Part shown: in pieces, positions 26,695 through 35,213 of the stretch
Position numbering within the stretch: the stretch's first letter is position 1
Layout: every line of letters starts with the position of its first letter
Assembly (NCBI GenBank): GCA_910577505.1
Contig: CAJTLN010000001.1
Location: forward strand, 372,001-436,000
DNA length: 64,000 bases
Source: an uncultured Bacilli bacterium
Lineage (GTDB): Bacteria > Bacillota_I > Bacilli_A > RF39 > UBA660
Reading direction: 5' to 3'
Made by a program: the position numbers and the translations under genes
The notes under the pieces: model-generated
The model's database searches: none
Seen by the model: the letters and a program-made list of their open reading frames with translations, nothing else
What the model was told of the DNA's origin: nothing

Positions 26695-27385
26695 TTAAAT
26701 CAACTTCTTTCTTTATAATATCGCCTTTATTATTTATTAGATAAAATAAACCATGATATTTAATATTAAAAGATCCTTGATTATCTCTAATAGAATCTCT
26801 TACAGTTCCAGGAAATGCATACTCATAATATGGCAACGTATCATCATATTCATGATTAATATGGACAATCACTTTTACATCTTTATTTTTAAATAAAGTA
26901 TCAAGTAGGGGAGCATTTAGTGTCGCTTTCTTGCCACTGACATATACAATATATTTACTTGTATTTACTTTCTTTACAATTGTATATTCATTTAAGTTTT
27001 CTTTACCTCTTATAGTAGTAATAAATTCATTTTTACCAGTTCTAACAGCAATACTTCCAAATAAATACTTATCTCCATATAAACTTCTTTCAATTCTATC
27101 TCTATATTTTTCAATATATCGTCTAAATAAATTTAAATCATCTTTGTTAATAACTTCACTATTATTAACAATCTCAGTTCTGTAAAACACATCATTATAA
27201 GTATTCTCTACAAAGATATCTTCATCATCAATTTTAAACATTGACTTCTCTTTAGTTAAAACATATTTACTCATATTATTATTTATTATCATAAATTGCC
27301 ACTTGTTATTTAATAGTTCTTTGTATAACAAATTTATTTCTTTATCACCAAGTGTATTTATATTCCTTACTTTATATTTGATCAT
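26681..27385 (-). CDS. Class II aldolase/adducin-like protein
   Basis: 234 residues from the ATG at 27385; a GTG at 27400 is the alternative. The second half has the class II aldolase core: 'FGSIAVRTG' (family 'GNISVR'), 'VKVIVHINH' matching the zinc-binding 'VVHTHS' strand with His-x-x-His, and 'IKYHGLFYL' matching 'LLRNHGVF' with the third His. The first ~95 residues do not match the family. Known members include L-fuculose-phosphate aldolase and methylthioribulose-phosphate dehydratase, but the substrate here is unknown. It overlaps coaB by 14 bases. Confidence 0.6.
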   Translation of the reverse strand: MIKYKVRNINTLGDKEINLLYKELLNNKWQFMIINNNMSKYVLTKEKSMFKIDDEDIFVENTYNDVFYRTEIVNNSEVINKDDLNLFRRYIEKYRDRIERSLYGDKYLFGSIAVRTGKNEFITTIRGKENLNEYTIVKKVNTSKYIVYVSGKKATLNAPLLDTLFKNKDVKVIVHINHEYDDTLPYYEYAFPGTVRDSIRDNQGSFNIKYHGLFYLINNKGDIIKKEVDLNEVS

Positions 27386-28115
27386 TTTTAAACATCTCAC
27401 TAACTAACTTAAATGCAATATCTTCCTTATTATGAGCTTCAATATAACTATTATCTTTCCTTATAATATAAGCTATATGGTTACCATTTCTAATCATGCT
27501 TAAATCATTAGCTACAACTAAATCACATTTATTCTTATCTCTTAGCTTACTAGCAACATCTATTAATTCTTCTTTACTAATTCCATCAAGTAACTTAAAA
27601 CCTACTAAATAAGTACTAGGACTCATTTTCTTAATTAAAGATATTATCTTAGGTGTTCTTTTTAATTTAATAATTAAATCATCTTCATAAGAGGATATCT
27701 TGTTATCCTTAATACTATTTTCATCACTACATATTAATTCATATAAATTATCATTTATATTACTATTGATTCTATCAACTATTCTTCTAGCAGTAGTTAC
27801 GAAGTCTACTGTATAATCAGATACAGCCATAGCATGAATAAAGTAATTTATTTCATTCTCTCTAAGTAATTTTTCTATAGTTTTTTTTAAATCATTAGTA
27901 TCAAACACTTCTATAATTTCTATTTTTTCATTAGCTGGTTTATATGAATTTTTAGAACATACATAGTATATTTTATCTATCACATCGTTTTTCAATTCAA
28001 TTATTTTATTAGCTATTACAAAACCTAATTTACCAGTACTACTATTAGTAATTTTTCTTACATTGTCTATTCTTTCACTGGTACCACCAGCTGTTATAAT
28101 TATTTTATTTTTCAT
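27372..28115 (-). CDS. coaB: Phosphopantothenate-cysteine ligase (CoaB), stand-alone type
   Basis: 247 residues. It matches the streptococcal-type single-domain CoaB: 'ITAGGTSERIDNVR' at the start, 'SSTGKLG', 'HAMAVSDYTVD', 'GKISS'-like segment, 'TPKIISLIKK', 'LVGFKLLDG' and 'CDLVVANDL'. It joins 4'-phosphopantothenate to cysteine with nucleotide activation. It overlaps both neighbours by 11-14 bases. A standard CoA-synthesis role is the default; co-transcription with an aldolase, methyltransferase and aminotransferase under a LysR regulator is unusual. Confidence 0.85.
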   Translation of the reverse strand: MKNKIIITAGGTSERIDNVRKITNSSTGKLGFVIANKIIELKNDVIDKIYYVCSKNSYKPANEKIEIIEVFDTNDLKKTIEKLLRENEINYFIHAMAVSDYTVDFVTTARRIVDRINSNINDNLYELICSDENSIKDNKISSYEDDLIIKLKRTPKIISLIKKMSPSTYLVGFKLLDGISKEELIDVASKLRDKNKCDLVVANDLSMIRNGNHIAYIIRKDNSYIEAHNKEDIAFKLVSEMFKNDQI

Positions 28116-28944
28116 TATTATCCTTCTTTCTTAAAATGTGTTCTGTCTCATCTTGTTTATATAATCCATTTAATTTATCACAGTTAATATAAATTCCACT
28201 TATTAATTCATTAATAACTTCCTTCTTTATTACATTGTCAAGTACTTCTTTATCGTCCATAGTAACTTTAGATTCATCATAAATAATTTCTAATCTTTCT
28301 CCTAATTTAAATTTTACTTCTATATAATCAGTACTATTCATATAGGAATTTCCAAAAGTTAAAGTAAATGTTGATAATTTATCAAACATATCTCCATCTA
28401 TTTTAGTAAACAAAACTGTCGTTCCATTACCGAATACGAACTTTTCTTCTAAGTCTTTTAAACTCTCCAAAAATAAATTATTTTTTTTTACAAAATCAAG
28501 ACAAGATATAATAGAATTTTCATCTAGATTAACTCTAGTACTTTTATATTGATTATCAAATATTCTTTTTCCGTTATTAGCACTAACATAGTAGTTTTCA
28601 CAATCATTAACAAAATAAATAACAGAATATTTTTCATCAAATATATTTATAGATGGTTCGATTACCTCTAAACAAATTGCTGTGAAATTATCGTTCATAG
28701 TATGATAACAATATCTTACTTCTTTGCCCAGCTGACATAATATATTTTTAAAATTGTCATTATCTTCCATATACTTCATATAAGACTTGTTAAATGTTTC
28801 AACCAAGTCATATAAACTTACACAATTACGATAATTAATCTTTGTACTACGTCCACCGTTTATAGCAGAGCATCTTTCATATATATCTTTAACTGTTAAA
28901 GTAGTTACTAGATTAAAATCGTATATAAAAGTCCTTAAATTCAT
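28105..28944 (-). CDS. Unknown protein between coaC and coaB
   Basis: 279 residues, cytoplasmic, not recognised. It begins 'MNLRTFIYDFNLVTTLTVKDIYERC' style with a possible helical N-terminal region, then several beta-rich stretches ('YSVIYFVNDCENYYVSANNG', 'GTTVLFTKIDGDMF', 'DYIEVKFKLGERLEIIYD'). It is Asp/Asn/Tyr-rich, and no catalytic signature stands out. It starts 2 bases after coaC and overlaps coaB by 11 bases. Its insertion between the two CoA genes suggests it acts in the same pathway or complex, but no function can be claimed. Confidence 0.75.
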   Translation of the reverse strand: MNLRTFIYDFNLVTTLTVKDIYERCSAINGGRSTKINYRNCVSLYDLVETFNKSYMKYMEDNDNFKNILCQLGKEVRYCYHTMNDNFTAICLEVIEPSINIFDEKYSVIYFVNDCENYYVSANNGKRIFDNQYKSTRVNLDENSIISCLDFVKKNNLFLESLKDLEEKFVFGNGTTVLFTKIDGDMFDKLSTFTLTFGNSYMNSTDYIEVKFKLGERLEIIYDESKVTMDDKEVLDNVIKKEVINELISGIYINCDKLNGLYKQDETEHILRKKDNNEK

Positions 28945-28946
28945 TC

Positions 28947-29495
28947 TTAAATCTCCTTTATTAAATCTTCTAAATACTTAATAATTTTGCTTTTATTAGC
29001 TAATTTACCAATAGCTTTATAACCACAAGCTAGATTACCTACATCAGGATCTATAAAATGATATCCATACATTTTTAGTTTTTTAATATTATCTTGAACA
29101 ATTTTATTAGTATACATTCCATTGTTCATAGCTGGTGCAAAAATTACTTTAGCAGGAGTTGCCATAATAGTTGTCGATAGCATATCATCAGCAATACCAT
29201 TTACTACTTTGCCAATTATATTGGCTGTAGCGGGGACTATTAAAAATAAATCTGCTTTCCTAGCTAAGCTAATATGTTCTACTTCAATATGTTCTTTCTT
29301 TTCAAACATATCTATAACAACTTTATGTTTCGATAAAGTTTCTAAGGTTAGGGGAGTTATAAATTCACAAGCATTTTCTGTCATAATAACATCTACATTA
29401 GCACCTTCGTGTACTAAATAAGAAACAATCTCACAAGCTTTATAAGCAGCAATACCTCCAGTAACACCAATTACTATATTTTTATCTTTAAACAT
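28947..29495 (-). CDS. coaC: Flavoprotein decarboxylase, phosphopantothenoylcysteine decarboxylase type (CoaC)
   Basis: 182 residues, the length of stand-alone CoaC. It belongs to the HFCD flavoprotein family: 'VIGVTGGIAAYKACEIVSYL' at the N-terminus, the catalytic His in 'EVEHISLARKADL', 'VVPATANIIGKVVNGIADD' for FMN binding, and 'APAMNNGMY' (family PxMNxxMW with Trp replaced by Tyr). CoaC decarboxylates 4'-phosphopantothenoylcysteine. Related HFCD enzymes decarboxylate peptide C-terminal cysteines, so a specialised role remains possible. It is the first gene of the six-gene operon opposite lysR. Confidence 0.87.
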   Translation of the reverse strand: MFKDKNIVIGVTGGIAAYKACEIVSYLVHEGANVDVIMTENACEFITPLTLETLSKHKVVIDMFEKKEHIEVEHISLARKADLFLIVPATANIIGKVVNGIADDMLSTTIMATPAKVIFAPAMNNGMYTNKIVQDNIKKLKMYGYHFIDPDVGNLACGYKAIGKLANKSKIIKYLEDLIKEI

Positions 29496-29522
29496 ATATT
29501 TTCCTTCCTTCTTACTTAAAGT

Positions 29523-29549
29523 TTATACTTTAATTATTGATAAGTATAA
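29523..29549. promoter_or_regulatory. LysR-type operator (T-N11-A palindrome)
   Basis: TTATACTT at 29523-29530 and its exact complement AAGTATAA at 29542-29549 with 11 bases between. It lies in the 91-base gap between the divergent coaC and lysR starts, matching the LTTR box layout. Confidence 0.7.
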
Positions 29550-29586
29550 TATATAAATGTTATTATATTGATAAGGAGTGCTTATA

Positions 29587-30468
29587 ATGAATGTAAATCT
29601 AGAATTATATCGTATATTTTATGTTGTCGCTAAACACAAACATATGACTCGTGCTAGTGAGGAACTACATATTTCTCAACCAGCTATTTCTCAGTCAATA
29701 AAAAAATTAGAAGAGGAATTAGGAGGAACATTATTCTTAAGAAGTAATAAAGGAATGGAATTAACTGAGGAAGGTAAAATGTTTTATGAGTATGTAAAAG
29801 GTGCATTAGAGTTAATTAATAATGCTGAAAATGAATTTACGTCTTATAAAGATTTATCTAAAGGTGAAATAAAAATAGGATGTTCAACAACCTTAACTAA
29901 ATTAGTTTTATTAGATACGATAAAAGAGTTTCATAAAGAATATCCAAACATTAATATTGAAATAAAAAATGACTTAACAAGTGATTTAATACAGGACTTA
30001 AAAGTAGGTAAGTTAGATTTTGTAATATTTAATGAAAGTAATATAAAAGAAAAGAATGTTAACTTAAAAAATATAAAGAATCTTAAACAAGGTTTCATAT
30101 ACAATAAGGATTACTACAAAGATAATATATCTTCTTTTGAAGAGTTAAACAATTATCCTTTAATTCTTCAAAAGAATGAATCTAATTCTCGTAAATTATT
30201 AAATTACATAACGGAATCTCATAATGTTAAATTAATTCCTAAGATGGAAGTAGTAAGTCAGGAACTTATAACAGAATTTGTTAATATTGGTCTAGGAGTA
30301 GGTTTTGTTATAATAGATCTTGCTAAAAGAAACTTTCCACACTTAGAGGAATTATCTATAAATAAAAAAATACCAAATATATCAGTATATCTGGCAACTA
30401 ATAAATCTATTTTATTAACTTTTGCAAGTAAAAAATTCATTGAATATTTAACTAATGAAAATAATTAA
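29587..30468 (+). CDS. LysR family transcriptional regulator
   Basis: 293 residues from the ATG at 29587 (AAGGAGTG before it); a GTG at 29578 is inside that site. The N-terminal winged helix reads 'LYRIFYVVAKHKHMTRASEELHISQPAISQ', typical of LysR. The periplasmic-binding-protein-like effector domain starts near residue 90 ('GEIKIGCSTTLTKL'). It likely binds the palindrome at 29523-29549 and controls the divergent six-gene operon, and probably itself. The effector is unknown. Confidence 0.92.
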   Translation: MNVNLELYRIFYVVAKHKHMTRASEELHISQPAISQSIKKLEEELGGTLFLRSNKGMELTEEGKMFYEYVKGALELINNAENEFTSYKDLSKGEIKIGCSTTLTKLVLLDTIKEFHKEYPNINIEIKNDLTSDLIQDLKVGKLDFVIFNESNIKEKNVNLKNIKNLKQGFIYNKDYYKDNISSFEELNNYPLILQKNESNSRKLLNYITESHNVKLIPKMEVVSQELITEFVNIGLGVGFVIIDLAKRNFPHLEELSINKKIPNISVYLATNKSILLTFASKKFIEYLTNENN

Positions 30469-30505
30469 ATATTCTTTTTTTTATTTAAAATTTATTTCTA
30501 TTTTA

Positions 30506-30595
30506 ATTGACACACTTCTTCTACTTAAAGTGCTGGATATCAGTCTTTCTATTGATGAATTATTTGATAGAGTTAAATTAGAAAATAAAAAATAA
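30506..30595 (+). pseudogene. Remnant of an XRE-type regulator C-terminus
   Basis: 30 codons ending in TAA with no start. The peptide 'IDTLLLLKVLDISLSIDELF' resembles the closing part of Cro/XRE HTH domains (pattern P-S-I-D-T-L-L-K-L-A-x-V-L-D-I-S-I-D-E-L-F). No helix-turn-helix remains upstream. It sits between lysR and the next terminator. Confidence 0.45.
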
Positions 30596-30622
30596 GGGGA
30601 TTATATAATCTCCTTATTTTGT
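30589..30622. terminator. Bidirectional terminator
   Basis: AATAAGGGGATTAT and ATAATCTCCTTATT form a near-perfect 14-bp palindrome at 30591-30618, with A-run on the left and T-run on the right. It serves the CPBP gene on the minus strand. Confidence 0.75.
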
Positions 30623-32260
30623 TAACATATATAAATCATCATTTTCATCTATGATAAATTCATAACCAAGTTCAGATACCATATATGCGTATACATGTGA
30701 ATAATCATTTTTATCATAGTAAGTAAGATAGCCAATTTTTTCTAAAGATGGAACATCATACTCCTTAAATGAATCTTCTAAACTCTTTAAGAATTTTTTA
30801 TCATCGCTAAAACTCTCTTTTTTAAACTTACTATAGTAAATTTTCTCTTCATTATAATCATAATACATTATAAAATAATTATCTTTGTCATAAACAACAA
30901 TGTAGTCTTGTATATATTCATTTTTTATAGAAATCTTATCTTTAGTATTTAAATTTTCTATAACTAATTCATTATCTTCATAATAAATATCAAATTTATA
31001 TTTTCTATTTAATTTATCTTTTATTATATTTTCTGGAATATCTGATGGTGATTCTTGTTCTGGAGGAATATTATCACCCCATACACCAGGAATAGTTTCT
31101 ACATTTTTTCCTTCATCAGGTGTAGGTGAAACATTAATATATTCTTCTTTTTCATAATACATTCCATAACTTTCATAATGAGAAAAGTGTGTTTCATATC
31201 CGTTCATTTCTTTTTCTTCATATGAATAACATATTTGATAATCATCATATTCTTCAAAGTCTATTGGTAAATAAAATAAAGTAAATATAATAGCAATAGC
31301 TATCCAAGCATAGTTAGTTCTTTTTTGATCTTTTTCCAATTCCTCAGAAGATAATTCGCTATTTTTGTCAATTATTTTATGTGTATCTTTTTTTCTTAAA
31401 ATAATTATTGTAGATATAGTATAGAAAGCTATAATTAATGCACTACTAAAAATTAGATAAGCCATTATTGGTGGAGTAACGGTTCCAGTAGTACAATCTT
31501 TTATTAAATCTATATCATACAAGAATATCCCAAAATCATAAAATCCGTGTAAAAATGCAACTGCCCATATATTTTTTGTTCTATAATATATACTTCCAAG
31601 TAATGCTCCTAATGAAGTAGCTTGCAATATTTGCATTATTGTTTCAAATACTCCTTGTCCAGCAAAAATATTTGTTATATGCATAAGACCAAATACTAAT
31701 GATGATAATATTATAGAAATAATTACATTTTTTCTAGTATCTCCAAATCTTTCTATAAATTCATTTTGTACCCAACCTCTGCATAGAAATTCTTCAGTAA
31801 GTCCTATAGAAGCACAAAATAATATTAAATTCATAAAGTTCCAGAATTTAAATTCTCCTAGAGACGTTAAACTTCCTATTAATTGCAAACCTCCCATTAT
31901 TAGCATAGGTAATCCTAAAAATATAGCTTTTCCAAATTTTTCTTTCTTTTCTGTAAATACATAGGAATTACCACTTAATAATAAGATAATTACAATACAT
32001 AAGCACCATAATGCTTCTACAATAAATTCTTGTCCATATTTATATTTAAGAATAGATTCTCCAAGATAAACAGGTATAATAGTTACAAATAAATCCACTA
32101 GTATAAACAATAAAACCATTTTTATAAAGAACACCAAAATATTTTTTGGTTTTTCTTTTCCTTTATATCTATTAGTATTCAATGTTCCACAATAGGGACA
32201 CTTCTTTATATTTGTATATATATCCTTATCACATTTTTCACACTTTTTTAAGCTCGCCAC
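30614..32260 (-). CDS. CPBP (CAAX/Rce1-like) membrane protease with zinc ribbon and extra C-terminal domain
   Basis: 548 residues. An N-terminal zinc ribbon ('CEKCDKDIYTNIKKCPYCG') is followed by about eight membrane helices. The CPBP catalytic motifs are complete: EEFLCRG (EExxxR) near 155-165, 'FGLMHITN' (FxxxH), and 'HGFYDFG' (HxxxD). After the last helix (~325) comes a ~220-residue hydrophilic extracytoplasmic domain with repeated Tyr/Asp/Glu stretches that I do not recognise. The family includes CAAX proteases and bacteriocin-immunity proteins, and the substrate is unknown. The zinc-ribbon/protease/domain fusion is unusual. Confidence 0.85.
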   Translation of the reverse strand: MASLKKCEKCDKDIYTNIKKCPYCGTLNTNRYKGKEKPKNILVFFIKMVLLFILVDLFVTIIPVYLGESILKYKYGQEFIVEALWCLCIVIILLLSGNSYVFTEKKEKFGKAIFLGLPMLIMGGLQLIGSLTSLGEFKFWNFMNLILFCASIGLTEEFLCRGWVQNEFIERFGDTRKNVIISIILSSLVFGLMHITNIFAGQGVFETIMQILQATSLGALLGSIYYRTKNIWAVAFLHGFYDFGIFLYDIDLIKDCTTGTVTPPIMAYLIFSSALIIAFYTISTIIILRKKDTHKIIDKNSELSSEELEKDQKRTNYAWIAIAIIFTLFYLPIDFEEYDDYQICYSYEEKEMNGYETHFSHYESYGMYYEKEEYINVSPTPDEGKNVETIPGVWGDNIPPEQESPSDIPENIIKDKLNRKYKFDIYYEDNELVIENLNTKDKISIKNEYIQDYIVVYDKDNYFIMYYDYNEEKIYYSKFKKESFSDDKKFLKSLEDSFKEYDVPSLEKIGYLTYYDKNDYSHVYAYMVSELGYEFIIDENDDLYMLTK

Positions 32261-32355
32261 AATACCACCTCTATTATATATATAATAATATCACAATTAT
32301 TAAGTAATATAAAAATATTTCTATGATATAATATATCAAATTAAGGAGAATAATA

Positions 32356-33201
32356 ATGAATATAGATGATAAAGATTATGAAAATATTAGTCCAACAGCT
32401 ATTGTTACTTCTTACCCTCGAACATTTACAAATATCCCATATGAAAAAGAAATCTTTAATTATTTAAAATCAAATTGTAATACAGAAGTAATACTTAACA
32501 AAGAATTAGCACCTGAAATAGAAGCAAGATATAAGTTAATTAATAATCTATTAGATAAGTCTAATATTAAACAAGTTGTGGAACTAGCTTCTGGGTATAG
32601 TAGTAGGGGACTTATATATTCTAAAGCAGATTATAATTACATCGAAGTAGATTTAAATAATGTAATTAATATTAAATTAAAATTAATTAATAATGTTTTT
32701 GGTGATTTAAATGAAAATCATCATTTAATAAGCGGCAATGTTCTTAAAGATGAAGTCTTTAAGAATATAGATAATTATTTAAATAAAAATGAATCCATAT
32801 GTATAGTTAATGAAGGGTTATTAAGGTATTTAAACTTTGAAGAGAAGAAAATAGTTGCCAAAAATATTTATAATTTATTATCTTCTCATGGAGGAGTGTG
32901 GATTACAAGTGATGTTACTCCAAAGAAATTTATTATCTCTCAAGATAAAGCTGTTTCTAATTTTAACGATACTTTAACTAACATAACATCTAGAAACAAT
33001 ATCGATAACAGGTTTAATGATATAAATCATGTAAAGACTTTTTTTGGTGAATTAGGCTTCGACTTAGTAGAAGTACATAAATTTAGTGAAGTAAAAAATG
33101 ACTTATATTCTATTAATAACTTAAATATAATCAACAATAATATTGATAAAACTTTAGAAGAAGCAATAGTCGTAATTATGGCAATAAAAAAGGAAAAATA
33201 A
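32356..33201 (+). CDS. Leucine carboxyl methyltransferase-like (LCMT/PPM family) SAM enzyme
   Basis: 281 residues. 'TEVILNKELAPEIEARYKLINNLL' and the SAM-binding 'VVELASGYSSRGL' match bacterial LCMT-fold O-methyltransferases, and 'YIEVDLNNVI' provides the acidic residue after strand 2. 'CIVNEGLLRYL' and 'SDVTP' follow. These enzymes methylate carboxyl groups of small molecules or proteins; the substrate is unknown. TTAAGGAG precedes the ATG. It is a single gene between a promoter-like TATAAT and a terminator. Confidence 0.85.
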   Translation: MNIDDKDYENISPTAIVTSYPRTFTNIPYEKEIFNYLKSNCNTEVILNKELAPEIEARYKLINNLLDKSNIKQVVELASGYSSRGLIYSKADYNYIEVDLNNVINIKLKLINNVFGDLNENHHLISGNVLKDEVFKNIDNYLNKNESICIVNEGLLRYLNFEEKKIVAKNIYNLLSSHGGVWITSDVTPKKFIISQDKAVSNFNDTLTNITSRNNIDNRFNDINHVKTFFGELGFDLVEVHKFSEVKNDLYSINNLNIINNNIDKTLEEAIVVIMAIKKEK

Positions 33202-33220
33202 TTTTTCCTTTTTTCTATTT
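33186..33220. terminator. Bidirectional terminator
   Basis: AAAAAGGAAAAAT with ATTTTTCCTTTTTT flanking a minimal loop at about 33188-33214; it ends the LCMT-like gene and overlaps the stop of the hydrolase on the other strand. Confidence 0.7.
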
Positions 33221-34081
33221 ATTAAACTTTTTGTTTATCCAGCTTAGTATTAGTTTTCCAACTTCTTCTTCTTTATTCCAATATGTATGACCAGTATTAT
33301 TAATATATTTATATTCAAAATCATTACAATTGATAGCTTTAGTCTTTAATAAATCTAAATGTTTATAATAGTCTTCTTCCGATGTACCAGAGAATGTTAG
33401 AATAGAAAGATCAATACTTTCAAATTGTTCCCACCTATCAGGATTTTCTATAACTGGCAAATTATCTAAATTAGTATTTGGATTATACCAATTATAGTAA
33501 GTTTGCGAACTCATATACATATAATTTTCTATCATTTTATGAAGTAATTTAGTAGATTCACAATTATCTATATTCTTCTTCGCTTCTATTAATAATTCTT
33601 TATAGTCTTTTTGACATAACTTATGTGAACCAATCATATCTGGAGCACTAGCTAAAATAATACCAAGTATATCAGGATGTTTTTTATAGTAATAATATAT
33701 AACTTTATTACATCCATAACTATGTCCAAGTAAAATAATTCCTTTATATCCTAATTCTTTAGCAGTATTAATAGCTAAATCTATGTCATATATAGAATCT
33801 TCAAATATTTCATACATACAACCACATCTTTTGAAGTTTCCATCTTTCATAACTATATCATTTTCTATAGAATGACCTCTATTATGCTCATATATAAATC
33901 CAATGGTGTTTTTAGATAATATTTCTCCCCAAACAGTAGCAAAATAATTATCAACTATCGTCGCACACATACCATGTATCATAATTACACATATATCTTT
34001 AACATCACTTTCGAAATGAGCCATCGGTAATTTTAATCCATCTTCTGTATATCTATCATTTATAAATTTTATATTACTCAT
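33215..34081 (-). CDS. Alpha/beta hydrolase
   Basis: 288 residues from the ATG at 34081, chosen for GAGGAG 7 bases upstream; an in-frame start at 34120 lies inside the ybaK-like gene. The oxyanion region is 'CVIMIHGMC', the nucleophile elbow is 'GHSYG' (Ser), an acid is near 'LTFSGTSEEDYY', and the catalytic His is in 'NNTGHTYW'. It is probably an esterase or lipase-like enzyme acting in the cytoplasm. It follows the ybaK-like gene with its ATG 1 base beyond the stop and belongs to the minus-strand run 35864-33215. Confidence 0.85.
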   Translation of the reverse strand: MSNIKFINDRYTEDGLKLPMAHFESDVKDICVIMIHGMCATIVDNYFATVWGEILSKNTIGFIYEHNRGHSIENDIVMKDGNFKRCGCMYEIFEDSIYDIDLAINTAKELGYKGIILLGHSYGCNKVIYYYYKKHPDILGIILASAPDMIGSHKLCQKDYKELLIEAKKNIDNCESTKLLHKMIENYMYMSSQTYYNWYNPNTNLDNLPVIENPDRWEQFESIDLSILTFSGTSEEDYYKHLDLLKTKAINCNDFEYKYINNTGHTYWNKEEEVGKLILSWINKKFNK

Positions 34082-34082
34082 T

Positions 34083-34640
34083 TTATTTCTCCTCAACTGG
34101 TTTCGCAATTCCTCCAACAATTTCTACATTAGGTAGTTTTAAAAATATGTTAACAGGTAATGATATTTTAGATTTTACCAATCCACCACCAATTACAATT
34201 TGTTCTTGTTTTAAAATAGATGAATCAACAAGTATTTTCCATTCATTTGGTAAACCAATAGGTGTAATACTACCATATTCCATTCCAGTAGAATTTAATA
34301 CGTATTCTAAATTAGCAACAGATACAGTTCTAGAATTAGTATACTTTCTAACAACACTACCCATATTATATCTATAGCCAACGGGAACCATCAAAGCACA
34401 ATATTTTATAATATCGTTTCTTTTACATTCAACAATTAAACAATTATACCCACATTCTTCTTTTATATTATAATGTTTACATAGTATATGTCCGTCTGCT
34501 TCGTTAGGTAAAATCTCTGCTACTAAGAAATCTTTCTTTTCTTCTTCATTTTCCAAGTTATTTACAAATTCATAAATACAACTAGGAACCAAATCTTTAT
34601 TATCTACAATAGGTTTAAACTTCAAACTACAATTATCCAT
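34083..34640 (-). CDS. YbaK/EbsC-type aminoacyl-tRNA editing domain protein
   Basis: 185 residues. 'GMEYGSITPIGLP', 'ILVDSSIL' and 'IVIGGGLVKSKISLP' match the free-standing YbaK/ProX editing domain, which deacylates mischarged tRNAs such as Cys-tRNA-Pro or Ala-tRNA-Pro. The N-terminal ~55 residues are less conserved. It starts 12 bases after the previous gene on the same strand. The exact tRNA substrate cannot be read from the sequence. Confidence 0.85.
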   Translation of the reverse strand: MDNCSLKFKPIVDNKDLVPSCIYEFVNNLENEEEKKDFLVAEILPNEADGHILCKHYNIKEECGYNCLIVECKRNDIIKYCALMVPVGYRYNMGSVVRKYTNSRTVSVANLEYVLNSTGMEYGSITPIGLPNEWKILVDSSILKQEQIVIGGGLVKSKISLPVNIFLKLPNVEIVGGIAKPVEEK

Positions 34641-34652
34641 ATTATCATCTTT

Positions 34653-35201
34653 CTATATATAATCTAATATATCTTTAAATTCAGTATATCCATCATTTTT
34701 ACTAAAATGCCCACCATTATTTATTAATATCCTATTAGAATTAATTGAATTTGCAAACTTTTCAGCTTCTAATACTTTTACATAAGGATCATTATCTGAA
34801 TATATTGAAACTATGTTATTACAATAATTATATATTTTTTTTATATCATCATTATCTACATAAAATGTATTGTATAAATTTATATCATCTTCAAAATTAA
34901 CATTATTAAAACCAGCTACAGTAATTAGTTTATTTATTTTAACTTTATTATCTATCAAGAATTTTATAATAAATATAGAGCCAAGACTATGTGTAATAAA
35001 TATAGTATTTTCATTTATACATCCAATATCCAAATATGTTTTAAGTATTTTACTCCAATTGCTATAATTTTGTTTATCTCCTATAGTAAATGATGGTACT
35101 ATACATTCATATTTTCTTTTAGCTAATTCATTTTTTAGCCAAGGAAACCAATTCTTATAAGGATTACCATAAGACCCATGTATCAAAAAATAATTTTCCA
35201 T
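34653..35201 (-). CDS. RBBP9/YdeN-family alpha/beta hydrolase
   Basis: 182 residues. 'YFLIHGSYGNPYKNWFPWLK' is the hallmark N-terminus of the RBBP9/YdeN serine hydrolases. The nucleophile is in 'THSLGS', the acid is Asp in 'YSDNDPYV' and the His is in 'NNGGHFSKNDGYTEF'. The usual role is a small cytoplasmic hydrolase of unknown substrate. It is the second gene of the minus-strand series, 12 bases after the Nudix gene. Confidence 0.88.
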   Translation of the reverse strand: MENYFLIHGSYGNPYKNWFPWLKNELAKRKYECIVPSFTIGDKQNYSNWSKILKTYLDIGCINENTIFITHSLGSIFIIKFLIDNKVKINKLITVAGFNNVNFEDDINLYNTFYVDNDDIKKIYNYCNNIVSIYSDNDPYVKVLEAEKFANSINSNRILINNGGHFSKNDGYTEFKDILDYI

Positions 35202-35213
35202 ATAATCACCATA

